The translations under genes and the position numbers were made by a program. From NCBI GenBank assembly GCA_044230315.1, contig JBGARJ010000008.1, positions 1 through 64,000 on the forward strand: DNA of 64,000 bases, in the 5' to 3' direction. This DNA comes from M3007 sp044230315. Lineage in GTDB: Bacteria; Bacteroidota; Bacteroidia; Chitinophagales; Saprospiraceae. Shown here in pieces: positions 35,528 through 43,243 of this stretch. Numbering within the stretch: position 1 is the first letter of the stretch; each line of letters opens with the position of its first letter. The notes beneath the pieces are model-generated. The model made no database searches. It was not told where the DNA came from and saw only the letters and a program-made list of their open reading frames with translations.

Positions 35528-36901
35528 ATGAAACTACCAACAATCTTTTTAGTACTGGGATTTATACTATTACAACGGGAGTCTGCATGTCAGGATAAAA
35601 GAATAGCTATAATTGAAGATTTATTATCAGATCTTTATAAAAGACATCTTTTTAATGGCGCCCTTGTAATCGGACAGGAAGGTAATATCATTTTTAACAA
35701 AGGATATGGCTTTTCCAACTTTCAAGACTCTGTTCTTTTTACTCCTTCCACACCGGGCGATGGCGGTTCTAATGCTAAGACGTTTACCGCTGCTTGTATC
35801 TTATTGCTTGCAGATGAAAACAAATTGAAGTTAGACGAACCTGTTCAGCGCTATCTTCCAAATTATCCTTATCCTAATACCACTGTATGGAATTTAATTA
35901 CGCATAGCACTGGTGGATTACCAGATTATGATTATTTTTTTACAAAAGCACCCGATACAGCGATTATTACCACAACATTAAACCTTGAAATCATCAGTAA
36001 AAACAAACCTGCGCTGGCCTATCCACCCAATACTAATTTTTATTATGATAATGTAGGGTTTGATCTTGCGGCTCTTGTTGTAGAACGAGTTACTGGAAAA
36101 TCCTACTACCAATTCCTGAAAGAGAGAATTTTTAATGCCCTGAAAATGGATTCGTCATTTGTTCGGCCTGCCCGGTTTGCCAATTGGAAACAAAATAGAA
36201 CAATTGGCTATCGTTATAAAAATGATTCTTTACAGTTATTTGACATTGCAGATCGGGAAGGGTTTTACGGCGGTTGCAATATCTGGTTTAGTGCTGCTGA
36301 TCTTTATCGCTGGGGGGAATCGTTCTGTCATAATCAGGTACTGAGCGATACATTTATCAGAAAGATTCAATCGAAAGTATTTATTAATGGGAAACCCTCC
36401 TACGTGCATCTGGGCGCCTGGTATGCAGGAAAAACAAAAAATTCTTTTTATTACTGGGGCAATGTAACCGGTTTTTATAGCTGGGTTTATTGGGATAGAG
36501 ATAAGAAATATACAATTGCCTTTATGACTAATACGGATATGCCGCAGTGGGTAAGACCATTGTTGACGTCAGCTTTGATAAACATTATGAATGGCACCGA
36601 TTATCGTACAATCACTGAACCAAAAGCAGAATTTATTGATAGAACCAAACTCGAGCAAATTACTGGCATTTATAAAATAAATCATCTTGGCAAGGTGCAG
36701 ATTTCAATCCGTGAATCGAAGGCAGTTTTGAAAATGAACAATGGCATGGAATATGCGATGCATGTTGTTGATAGCAAGACATTTTATATTCCCGGCTTTG
36801 ATCCGTGGATTTCTTTTCATTCGTTAAAAAAGGGCAGGTTTCAAAATATCAATTGGAATTCTACAATTTTTCAAACGACCGGTAGACGAATTTCAAATTA
36901 G
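35528..36901 (+). CDS. Serine hydrolase, beta-lactamase/PBP family
   Basis: 457 aa with an export signal (PTIFLVLGFILLQ). The penicillin-binding fold motifs are SxxK as SNAK (about residue 81), YxN as YDN (about 173), and the family HSTGLPDY-like stretch ITHSTGGLPDY. The usual third motif (HGG/KTG) is replaced by YYWGNVTGF, so canonical beta-lactamase turnover is doubtful. The C-terminal 100 residues (KLEQITGIYKINHLGKVQIS) form the extra beta domain found in class C-like esterases/peptidases of Bacteroidota. Likely a periplasmic esterase or D-aminopeptidase-like enzyme. Confidence 0.9.
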   Translation: MKLPTIFLVLGFILLQRESACQDKRIAIIEDLLSDLYKRHLFNGALVIGQEGNIIFNKGYGFSNFQDSVLFTPSTPGDGGSNAKTFTAACILLLADENKLKLDEPVQRYLPNYPYPNTTVWNLITHSTGGLPDYDYFFTKAPDTAIITTTLNLEIISKNKPALAYPPNTNFYYDNVGFDLAALVVERVTGKSYYQFLKERIFNALKMDSSFVRPARFANWKQNRTIGYRYKNDSLQLFDIADREGFYGGCNIWFSAADLYRWGESFCHNQVLSDTFIRKIQSKVFINGKPSYVHLGAWYAGKTKNSFYYWGNVTGFYSWVYWDRDKKYTIAFMTNTDMPQWVRPLLTSALINIMNGTDYRTITEPKAEFIDRTKLEQITGIYKINHLGKVQISIRESKAVLKMNNGMEYAMHVVDSKTFYIPGFDPWISFHSLKKGRFQNINWNSTIFQTTGRRISN

Positions 36902-37209
36902 ATTTTTAACAATAAATCTGCGCACAACAGACACATTTGTGCTATCGAGTTAACGAATAGCATCTTGCATCGCTCGATTCGCTGCTCAGCTTTTTAACCG
37001 GGCTTCACAATTACTATTGAGCACCAGGATAAATTTTCTACTTTAGTTCTTTGTTCGGCTGCGGTCGCCGGCGCTGGTGCAAATGTAAATTTGCGGACGA
37101 GCCGGATGCAATAAAAACACCCGGCAATAAATGGTTGGCGACAAGCAATAATTGCCTTACTTTCGGCATACTAATATAAATCCCGGATGGTAAAGGCCGT
37201 TGCCCACAT

Positions 37210-37264
37210 CAATTTCAATCCCCCTGCTTCCGGACCAAGTCAGGAGGCAGGGGGATTGAAATTG
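37210..37264. repeat. 18-bp perfect inverted repeat
   Basis: CAATTTCAATCCCCCTGC (37210-37227) and its exact complement (37247-37264) are separated by 19 bp that can pair further (TTCC/GGAG). No T-run follows. It could be a structured RNA, a terminator or the end pair of a small element; the function is open. Confidence 0.6.
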
Positions 37265-37522
37265 GTTCGTAGAGAGGCTAGAATCTTATGAAGCAATAAG
37301 CCGGCAACGGAATAAAAACCCTGACGGGTGGATTGTATCGCGAAGATTTTAATTCACGTTTGGTATTGTATAAGTAACCCAATCTATATTTGGGTAAGTA
37401 AAGGCGCAATGCGGGCTTTGGTTAGTCTTTTTCGGGTAAGCAATAGTTCTTGCAAATTGAAAAATAAAAAAATAATAAGGATAGTGGTTTCGGCTTGTGT
37501 TATAGTGAAAACTTAAAGAAAG

Positions 37523-37582
37523 TAAGATTCGAGCGGGGCAACCGCCTCAAAAGATTTTCGCTCCGATCTGGCTGATAAAAAA
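37523..37582 (+). repeat. Direct repeat flanking the VOC gene, left copy
   Basis: TAAGATTCGAGCGGGG ... CTCAAAAGATT ... CTGATAAAAAA. About 60 bp that align at roughly three of four positions with 38128-38186. Each copy contains a GGGG..CC(T/C)C hairpin. The two copies bracket the VOC gene with 120 bp and 1 bp spacing. Confidence 0.5.
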
Positions 37583-37703
37583 ATAATTAAGCCAAGCTTT
37601 GGCTTAAAGCAAGTGAAAAACCGGGAATTAGGCACCATTGTATCACCTATCGGCGCTGAAACTAACAATAGAGAATAATTCAATAACTTAAACGCATAAA
37701 ATT

Positions 37704-38126
37704 ATGGCACAAATTAATCCTCACATTAACTTCAATGGAAATGCCGAAGAAGCATTTACATTTTACAAATCGGTTTTTGGTGGAGAGTTCGCAAAAATTG
37801 TGCGGCTCAAAGACATATCAAGCCCTGAATATCCGGTAGCAGAAAATGATGCGAATAAAATATTGCACATTGCTTTGCCTATTGGCAATAACTTTTTGAC
37901 GGCTAATGACATTCCGGAAAGTATGGGGCGAGTAAGCGAAAACGAAAACAGAAGTAAAATATCAGTTAGTGCTAAAAGTCGTGAAGAAGCCGACAAAATA
38001 TTTAACGGGCTTTCGGAAGGCGGAAATATTGAAATGCCAATGGCAGACAGTCCCTGGGGTTCCTATTTTGGAATGTTTAGAGACAAGTACGGTATTGAAT
38101 GGATGGTGGAGTTTGACCCAAAATAA
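37704..38126 (+). CDS. VOC family protein (PhnB/glyoxalase-like)
   Basis: 140 aa, the typical PhnB-like length. N-terminal INPHINFNGNAEEAFTFYKS followed by VFGGEF gives the beta-alpha-beta module. LHIALPIGNNFLTANDIP and the second half SREEADKIFNGLSEGG, MADSPWGSYFGMFRDKYGIEW (with the Glu metal ligand in IEWM) complete the paired VOC fold. Members bind metals and include demethylmenaquinone methyltransferase-like and resistance proteins; the substrate is unknown here. Such genes are common integron cargo. It lies between two similar direct repeats. Confidence 0.9.
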   Translation: MAQINPHINFNGNAEEAFTFYKSVFGGEFAKIVRLKDISSPEYPVAENDANKILHIALPIGNNFLTANDIPESMGRVSENENRSKISVSAKSREEADKIFNGLSEGGNIEMPMADSPWGSYFGMFRDKYGIEWMVEFDPK

Positions 38127-38127
38127 A

Positions 38128-38186
38128 TAAGATTCGAACGGGGTATTCGCCCCAAAAGATTCCGCTTCGAGTTCGGCAGGAAAAAA
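38128..38186 (+). repeat. Direct repeat flanking the VOC gene, right copy
   Basis: TAAGATTCGAACGGGG ... CCCCAAAAGATT ... GCAGGAAAAAA, beginning 1 bp after the VOC stop. See the left copy at 37523. The GGGGTATTCGCCCC part can fold. Confidence 0.5.
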
Positions 38187-38264
38187 CCCGGCTTCGAAAA
38201 GCAATCGCGGCATCGAGTGGGAAGCTCAGGGCAGCCGACACGAAATCGAATAATAAAAAGGCAA

Positions 38265-38348
38265 GAACAATGCACTCCCGCCAACCGCCGCCAACGCCTA
38301 ACTCAAAGCCAGCGCAGGCGGCGGTATGCGTGAGTGTAACCGTTATCG
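38265..38348 (+). repeat. attC-like site 5
   Basis: Left GAACAATGCACTC (38265-38277) and right GTGAGTGTAACCGTTATCG (38330-38348). The arms CACTC/GAGTG pair, and inner CCGCCGCC/GGCGGCGG forms a strong second stem. The right end AACCGTTAT matches that of site 6 at 41783. Located 140 bp after the VOC stop and 59 bp before the next start. Confidence 0.6.
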
Positions 38349-38407
38349 ATCAATATAGAGCGCCACACCGCCAGTAGTCAACATAACAGACAATCAGGAT
38401 TCAAATT

Positions 38408-38959
38408 ATGAGAAAAGTAATTGCAGCAATCAATATGACACTTGACGGGTTTTGCGACCATACAGTAATAATTCCAGATGCAGAAATACATTATCATTAC
38501 GCTGACCTGTTACGTAACGCCGGTGCAATTCTGTATGGAAGGATAACCTATCAGCTGATGCAATTCTGGCAAACGCTGATAAAAAATCCTTCGGGTGAAA
38601 AATCAATGGACGACTTTGCGATCGCTATAGACAAAGTTCCAAAAATTGTCTTTTCGCATAAGCTGAAAAACACAGCATGGGACAGTGCGAGACTTGCCGT
38701 TCAACCCCTAAAAGAAGAAGTTTTAGAACTCAGGCAACAGAGCGGCAAAGATATTTTTGTTGGCAGCCCGGGGTTAATCGTAGCCTTAACGCAACTTGGC
38801 TTGATTGATGAATACCAACTTTGTGTTCACCCTGTTATTGTAGGAAACGGTTTGCCATTATTTAAAAACATAAAAGACAGGATTGTTCTTAAACTTTTAA
38901 AGACAAAAACCTTTGGTTCAGGTGCAATTGTGCTGTATTACGAGCCGACACGTCAATAA
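38408..38959 (+). CDS. Dihydrofolate reductase-like (RibD C-terminal domain) protein
   Basis: 183 aa. It begins MRKVIAAINMTLDGFCDH, with the DHFR-fold first strand and LDG. ILYGRITYQLMQ (NADPH-binding G-R-T/I-Y) and GKDIFVGSPGLIVALTQLG, then the family end HPVIVGNGLPLF, follow. It is of the RibD_C/YyaP-YwjB type, not classical FolA. Reductase activity with NADPH is likely; the substrate is unknown. It is the most divergent of three such genes in the array. Confidence 0.9.
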   Translation: MRKVIAAINMTLDGFCDHTVIIPDAEIHYHYADLLRNAGAILYGRITYQLMQFWQTLIKNPSGEKSMDDFAIAIDKVPKIVFSHKLKNTAWDSARLAVQPLKEEVLELRQQSGKDIFVGSPGLIVALTQLGLIDEYQLCVHPVIVGNGLPLFKNIKDRIVLKLLKTKTFGSGAIVLYYEPTRQ

Positions 38960-39070
38960 ACAAGGAACCGCGAGCAAGGCTTACCGGCAACCTTATGGCG
39001 ACAGTGTTTTTTTCCAATTTACACCTAAACGCCGAGGGGTGTTTGAAAAGGCAAAAATTTTATATTTTAT

Positions 39071-39496
39071 ATGAACGTACAAGAACAAATCGACGCGTAT
39101 ATTGCCAGCCAGCCTGAACCAAAACGAAGTGAGCTGCAATCGTTGCACCTGCTCGCACGTCAAGTGTCGCCAGCCTGTAAATTATGGTTCACCGATGGTA
39201 AAAACAGCGAGGGCAAAACGATTGCCAACCCTAATATAGGATATGGATTTTACACCATAAAATATGCTGATGGAACAACCAGGGAGTTTTATCAAATTGG
39301 TTTAAGTGCCAACAAAACCGGAATCTCGGTCTATATCCTTGGCATCAAGGATAAGGCATATTTAGCTAAAACGTATGGGAAAGACCTGGGCAAGGCAAGC
39401 GTCACCGGGTATTGTATTAAGTTCAAAACGCTAAAAGATATAAACATGGATATACTTGAAGCAGCAATACGGGACGGGTTTGAGGCCCAATCCTGA
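39071..39496 (+). CDS. DUF1801 domain protein
   Basis: 141 aa. The DUF1801/YdhG-like pattern is seen: an N-terminal helix pair (NVQEQIDAYIASQPEPKRSE, LQSLHLLARQV), then the central KLWFTDGKNSEGK, IGYGFYTIKYADG and GLSANKTGISVYILGI, with a helical end KDINMDILEAAIRDGF. The fold is related to frataxin/YdhG-like proteins and has no established activity. Cytoplasmic. Promoter and RBS are not obvious in the 110-bp upstream gap, which contains ACACC/GGTGT arms. Confidence 0.88.
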   Translation: MNVQEQIDAYIASQPEPKRSELQSLHLLARQVSPACKLWFTDGKNSEGKTIANPNIGYGFYTIKYADGTTREFYQIGLSANKTGISVYILGIKDKAYLAKTYGKDLGKASVTGYCIKFKTLKDINMDILEAAIRDGFEAQS

Positions 39497-39626
39497 CGCG
39501 ACACTGCCGTTTGCAGCGATACAAACGAAGAACGAAGCTGACCCTATCGACAACCTGATTCCAGTTTGCCCACATTTCCATATGATTTTCACAGATTTGA
39601 TCCTGTTTTGAGAATCGAACAACTTA

Positions 39627-39787
39627 AGAACATGTTTGGAATTTCATCGCTGGGCTGCAAATAGAAAATTTAATTTCATACTGCGTTAAATTTTTCGGCG
39701 GATTGCCCGCATACGCCTGCAAAATTTGCCTTGTCTGAAATTAAATTTTTCCATTTTCGCCTCAGCATGAAAATCCAAACATGTTCT
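39627..39787 (-). mobile_element. MITE-like element A, copy 4 (161 bp)
   Basis: Reverse-oriented full-length copy with intact tips, in the 475-bp gap 39497-39971. Downstream, 39816-39840 (ACTGCATGGCCGCCTATGCC) matches the left half of attC-like site 4. Nothing else in the gap is supportable. Confidence 0.85.
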
Positions 39788-39971
39788 AAATTATGACAAC
39801 AAACAGAATCTGCTAATACTGCATGGCCGCCTATGCCCATGTTTGATGTGATAAAACATTTATAAATTTGATTAGTGGTATGGGAGCTCTCTCCGTTAGG
39901 GTAAAATAACATATTAAAGCAAGTTTGGCATAAACCATAATAGTTCATCTATCCACTTAAAATTCCTTTGT

Positions 39972-40505
39972 ATGACCAGACATCTTATTCCAATAAAAAC
40001 AATCATGCCCTTACTTGGCATTTGTATTTTAGTTATCAACTGCACCCAACAACAACCTGCGACACATGCAGTTGATTTTGAAAAGGAAAAAGCAGCCATC
40101 CAGGCTGTCATCGCCAAAGAAACAGAGTCTTATTACAAGCAGAATTTTGAAGCATGGAAAAGTACCTATCTGCAATCGCCCGCTTTTCGCAAGCATGGTT
40201 ATTGGGAAGGATACCCCGAAAAAGTCATATCCGTTATCGGCTTTGAATCTTTGGCAGCGGAAAAGAAAAAACAGTTCGATGCGAATGAGACGCTTTGGCG
40301 AGGCTCGACCGAGGAGCGAACAAACGAACATTTTCGCATCTCCAACGATATGGCTTGGTACACCTTTGAGCAAAGCTCATTTGAAAAAGACACCCGGAAG
40401 TTCCTTGGAAAGTCATTAGAGACCCGCATCCTTGAAAAGGAAAACGGGCAGTGGAAGATCGCTTATTTGGGTTTTCATTATTATCCAATGGAACAGGAGA
40501 ATTAG
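39972..40505 (+). CDS. Hypothetical lipoprotein, SnoaL/DUF4440-like
   Basis: 177 aa. A signal with lipobox-like LLGICILVINCTQQQ predicts lipidation. The mature part has the DUF4440/SnoaL-like order: a long helix (KEKAAIQAVIAKETESYYKQ), NFEAWKSTY, a middle region, DMAWYTFEQSSFE and a terminal strand pair RILEKENGQWKIAYLGFHYY. It is probably a periplasmic-facing NTF2-like binding protein. Its TAG stop uses the first two bases of a truncated MITE element A. Confidence 0.82.
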   Translation: MTRHLIPIKTIMPLLGICILVINCTQQQPATHAVDFEKEKAAIQAVIAKETESYYKQNFEAWKSTYLQSPAFRKHGYWEGYPEKVISVIGFESLAAEKKKQFDANETLWRGSTEERTNEHFRISNDMAWYTFEQSSFEKDTRKFLGKSLETRILEKENGQWKIAYLGFHYYPMEQEN

Positions 40506-40520
40506 AACATGTTTGGATTT
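40504..40520 (+). mobile_element. MITE-like element A, truncated left end
   Basis: AGAACATGTTTGGATTT matches the element's left tip, then similarity stops. As at 6831 and 51886, the AG contributes to the gene's TAG stop. Confidence 0.6.
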
Positions 40521-40860
40521 ATATGGGTTTCTCTGCTCAACAGATAGTGGCGATAACACCTTTGAGCCCAATCAATTAATGTCCATTGAGAGCCGTATCA
40601 TGCAGGAAGATTGGATCGTCGCGCAGGGCAGCCCTCGCCACTTGGTCAGGACAAAACCCAAACAGGGCCTTCCTCAGAACGCAATAAAATGCGGACGGAA
40701 TAGCGCACGGACAAAGGAAAACCGTAAATTGGCTCTGCAAAGCGGCACAAGCCGGGAGAAGCGGAAGAAGGGCGATAACAGCGCAGTGCCGCGAGCGCCC
40801 GCCCGAAAATCCAAGCCACCGGGCATGGCCGACAGCAGTGCGGCTTTTGGCAACATAACA

Positions 40861-41139
40861 AGCAATGATACTTTAAGAAAGGTATTGGACCTTGACAAAT
40901 TCATCGTTGAGGGGCATTCTATCATGGGCGCCGTCGTACTTCAATATGCCCGAAAATATCCCGAACCGGTATCACAAGTAGTAATGATTGGAACTCCAAG
41001 AACCTATGGGACTGAAGGGTATAAACAGGCAATGGATGATTATTGGGAAGTCGCGTTTCCACCGCTACAGTACGATCTTATTGACGAGATTTGTACCTTA
41101 CCGAACCCAATTTTTAAAAAACGGCAAACGAATAATTAA
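40861..41139 (+). pseudogene. Alpha/beta hydrolase fragment
   Basis: About 90 codons reading TLRKVLDLDKFIVEGHSIMG (nucleophile elbow with an inserted residue, GHSIMG for GHSMGG), AVVLQYARKYPEPVSQVVMI and GTPRTYGTEGY. The preceding 250 bp in frame is Arg/Lys/Ser-rich and not protein-like. No N-terminal sheet, acid or His remains. Hence a decayed internal fragment inside the array. Confidence 0.7.
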
Positions 41140-41158
41140 AAACGGAGGGTGAATCAAT

Positions 41159-41761
41159 ATGAGAAGAATAATTGTATTGTCATTTATTTCATTAGATGGC
41201 GTAATGCAGGCACCTGGCGGCCCCGATGAAGACACTTCCGACGGCTTCCAATATGGCGGCTGGACGGCGCCGTATTTTTACGAAGCCGACGAAGCGGCCG
41301 GTGCATTCATGGAAGCACAGTTGAAGCCTGCAGATCTTCTTTTAGGCAGGAAAACATTTGAGATTTTTGCTTCCTACTGGCCTCAGCATACAGATTTTTG
41401 GCCAGGTATTAATGAAGTCACGAAATATGTGCTGAGCAATACTATCGACAAATCAGATTGGGAAAATTCCGTTTTTCTTAAAAGCGTCGATGACATAAAA
41501 AAACTTAAGGCCACGGAAGGTTCTGACCTCCAGGTTCACGGTAGCGGCGACTTGGTCCAGACCCTGCTCAAACATGATCTGGTTGACGAACTATGGCTCA
41601 AAATTTTCCCAATTACACTGGGCATGGGCAAGCGTTTGTTTGGTGAAGGTACCATTCCTGCAGCCTTTGCGCTAACAGACAGTTTAGTTACACCAAATGG
41701 TGTGATCTTCGCTAACTACAAGCGAGCCGGAGAAGTGAAGACCGGTACTGTTGGAGCGTAA
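41159..41761 (+). CDS. Dihydrofolate reductase-like (RibD C-terminal domain) protein
   Basis: 200 aa. MRRIIVLSFISLDGVMQAPG, then DTSDGFQYGGWTAPY, LLLGRKTFEIFASYWPQH and NEVTKYVLSNT, lead to SDLQVHGSGDLVQTLLKHDL and the end FPITLGMGKRLFGEG. All are typical of the YyaP/YwjB-like DHFR family. It is a clear paralogue of the gene at 43244: same start motif VMQAPGGP.ED, same end KRAGEVKTG.VGA. A GGAGG ribosome binding site lies about 11 bp upstream (AAAACGGAGGGTGAAT). NADPH-dependent reductase inferred; substrate unknown. Confidence 0.92.
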   Translation: MRRIIVLSFISLDGVMQAPGGPDEDTSDGFQYGGWTAPYFYEADEAAGAFMEAQLKPADLLLGRKTFEIFASYWPQHTDFWPGINEVTKYVLSNTIDKSDWENSVFLKSVDDIKKLKATEGSDLQVHGSGDLVQTLLKHDLVDELWLKIFPITLGMGKRLFGEGTIPAAFALTDSLVTPNGVIFANYKRAGEVKTGTVGA

Positions 41762-41782
41762 AATGAGAGAAAAGAGGCCAGT

Positions 41783-41842
41783 CGCTATCACGCTGCATGA
41801 TGTTCCTATCTGCCAAACGCCATGTACACCTAACCGTTATAG
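41783..41842 (+). repeat. attC-like site 6
   Basis: CGCTATCACG (41783-41792) against CCGTTATAG (41834-41842), with arms TGCATGATG and CCATGTACA pairing imperfectly. It starts 21 bp after a stop and ends 30 bp before the next start. The left 45 bp, with the preceding AAGAGGCCAGTCGCTA, are homologous to site 2, and the right end AACCGTTAT to site 5. Confidence 0.6.
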
Positions 41843-41872
41843 TAAAGCATAAAAAGCCAACTGCGTATTATC

Positions 41873-42280
41873 ATGAAACAACTCGTCAGACTACTAATTT
41901 GGTCATTATTTTGGTTGGATGCCATTGATAGTATTGCACAACATACGAGCCTACGTACAGACAGTCTCTTAATAGGCACTTGGAAAGGCTCGTCGCTGTG
42001 CCAGCAAAAAGGATCCCCCTGCCATGATGAGACAGTGGTTTACCATATCTCAAAAGTATCCGGGAATGATACTTTATATATTCAGGCTAATAAAATTGTA
42101 AACGGGATGGAGGAAGATATGGGTATTTTACCTTGCCTGTTCGACGAAAAAAGTAACCACCTGAGATCGACAGCCTATAATAGCATTTGGTCCTTCGAAC
42201 TCAAGGGAGAAGAATTGGAAGGCACATTGATATTCAAAGGCAAATTGTACAGGAAAATAAAGGTATCAAAGGTTTTATAA
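41873..42280 (+). CDS. Secreted hypothetical protein
   Basis: 135 aa with a signal peptide (LVRLLIWSLFWLDAIDSIAQ). The mature part is beta-rich: LLIGTWKGSSLCQQKGSPCH, DETVVYHISKVSGNDTLYIQ, NHLRSTAYNSIWSFELKGEE and LEGTLIFKGKLYRKIKV. This is a lipocalin-like small barrel pattern with two cysteines in the first loop. No named family. It sits between two attC-like sites and is probably a single-gene cassette. Confidence 0.75.
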   Translation: MKQLVRLLIWSLFWLDAIDSIAQHTSLRTDSLLIGTWKGSSLCQQKGSPCHDETVVYHISKVSGNDTLYIQANKIVNGMEEDMGILPCLFDEKSNHLRSTAYNSIWSFELKGEELEGTLIFKGKLYRKIKVSKVL

Positions 42281-42289
42281 AGAATATCT

Positions 42290-42373
42290 GCGTACAACAA
42301 GGTGTAAAACGGCGACAACTTCTAAGCGACGCTATTGCGGTTGTTTCAATAGTTAGCCCGGAGTAACGAATAG
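42290..42373 (+). repeat. Weak attC-like boundary
   Basis: CTGCGTACAACA after the stop and GGAGTAACGAATAG at the end resemble the pair in 36916-36960. Inner CGACAAC and GTTGTTT can pair. Pairing is poorer than in the other sites, so this is a tentative call. Confidence 0.35.
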
Positions 42374-42461
42374 ATATAATCTTGGTTTTTTTAATATAAA
42401 ATTGACCTATAAATTATGGAAATTGAAAATTTATAATCACAACAAAATAAGAAGGAAGAAT

Positions 42462-43010
42462 ATGAATACGGGCATTAAAGAATCCAGGCAAAAAAAGTTT
42501 GCTTATGCTATCATCATGCTTTTCAGCATAAGTTTCTTAATCGGAATTTCTAGTATATTTTTCCAAGATAATTCTTTGCCGCAAATAATGGCGTGGCAAG
42601 GGGCGATGACCTGCATGATTTCTGCTTGTGTACTTATGGGCGCGTACGTGGCAGAAAGAGGCTGGTCATTTGCTTCAGGTGGATTCTACTTATTGGGAAT
42701 AGCATGCGGAAGCTTCTATTCCTCGCTGGGGGTAGACACCTTTACCCCGACGGTTATGGCAAGAGGAATTATTATCCTTATCCCGGCCTTTATTGCCATT
42801 GGCATGAGTAACTATTTGCCAGCGCTCCTAAAATGGCTGTCACTTTCAATATGTATTCCTTTCCTTATTTTATATATCCGAATTCTTAAAGGCGCATATG
42901 TTTTTAATGAGTCGCTCCAGATGGCAAGTTTTTCGTATTTACAAGTCGTTAGTTTATTGTGGTGCATTAACATCTGGCGAGAGCTGAAAAGAGCCGATGA
43001 ACAGGTATAA
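42462..43010 (+). CDS. Hypothetical integral membrane protein
   Basis: 182 aa from ATG 42462, which has a purine-rich RBS (GAAGGAAGAA) just upstream; the frame opens at 42402. Six hydrophobic segments: FAYAIIMLFSISFLIGIS, IMAWQGAMTCMISACVLMGAY, FASGGFYLLGIACGSFYSSL, MARGIIILIPAFIAIGM, WLSLSICIPFLILYI and YLQVVSLLWCINIW. There are charged N and C tails and no known family. Surrounded by two weak attC-like boundaries. Confidence 0.8.
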   Translation: MNTGIKESRQKKFAYAIIMLFSISFLIGISSIFFQDNSLPQIMAWQGAMTCMISACVLMGAYVAERGWSFASGGFYLLGIACGSFYSSLGVDTFTPTVMARGIIILIPAFIAIGMSNYLPALLKWLSLSICIPFLILYIRILKGAYVFNESLQMASFSYLQVVSLLWCINIWRELKRADEQV

Positions 43011-43048
43011 TGACTTTTACAAATAAAATCTGATGTGGCTACTCATTG

Positions 43049-43105
43049 CTTCTTTGCTAACCGATTGCTGACACAGCGGCTGACAAAGGAGGAAACGTTA
43101 ACGGT
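43049..43105 (+). repeat. Weak attC-like boundary
   Basis: CTTCTTTG (43049-43056) pairs with CAAAGGAGG (43084-43092) with one mismatch, followed by AACGTTAACGG as a right core. It lies between the membrane protein stop and the next start. Tentative. Confidence 0.4.
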
Positions 43106-43243
43106 CCTGCTATAGCGACAACGCCACCTGTTTGCCCAGAACTAACAGCAATTGTCGGATTTGGCCACTACTATTGTCGGATACACGCTGCCACGGCGCC
43201 GTGTTTGTTAACGCGACTTGCACCAAAATAAAACCGAGAAAAT

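Larger units (their letters stand above)
36902..37703. other. 800-bp gap with palindromes, no supportable gene
   Basis: Just after the stop, TCTGCGCACAACA and GAGTTAACGAATAG (36916-36960) resemble the pair seen after the stop at 42280, a possible degenerate cassette boundary. Further features are the palindrome GCAAATGTAAATTTGC (37079-37094), an 18-bp inverted repeat (37210-37264), a direct-repeat unit (37523-37582) and TTAAGCCAAGCTTTGGCTTA near 37586. The short open frames here have no protein-like character. Confidence 0.5.

Noticed and set aside
37328..37516. 62-codon frame upstream of the VOC gene
   Set aside because: No ribosome binding site, no conservation signal, and it lies in a palindrome-rich decayed gap.
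38131..38180. GATTCGAACGG resembling a tRNA T-arm
   Set aside because: No acceptor or anticodon stem can be formed around it; the stretch repeats at 37523 as part of a direct repeat.
39676..39948. Small proteins ending in a shared GQSAEKFNAV-type tail near several MITE copies
   Set aside because: The common tail is the translated MITE itself, present in unrelated contexts and both orientations; not a protein family.
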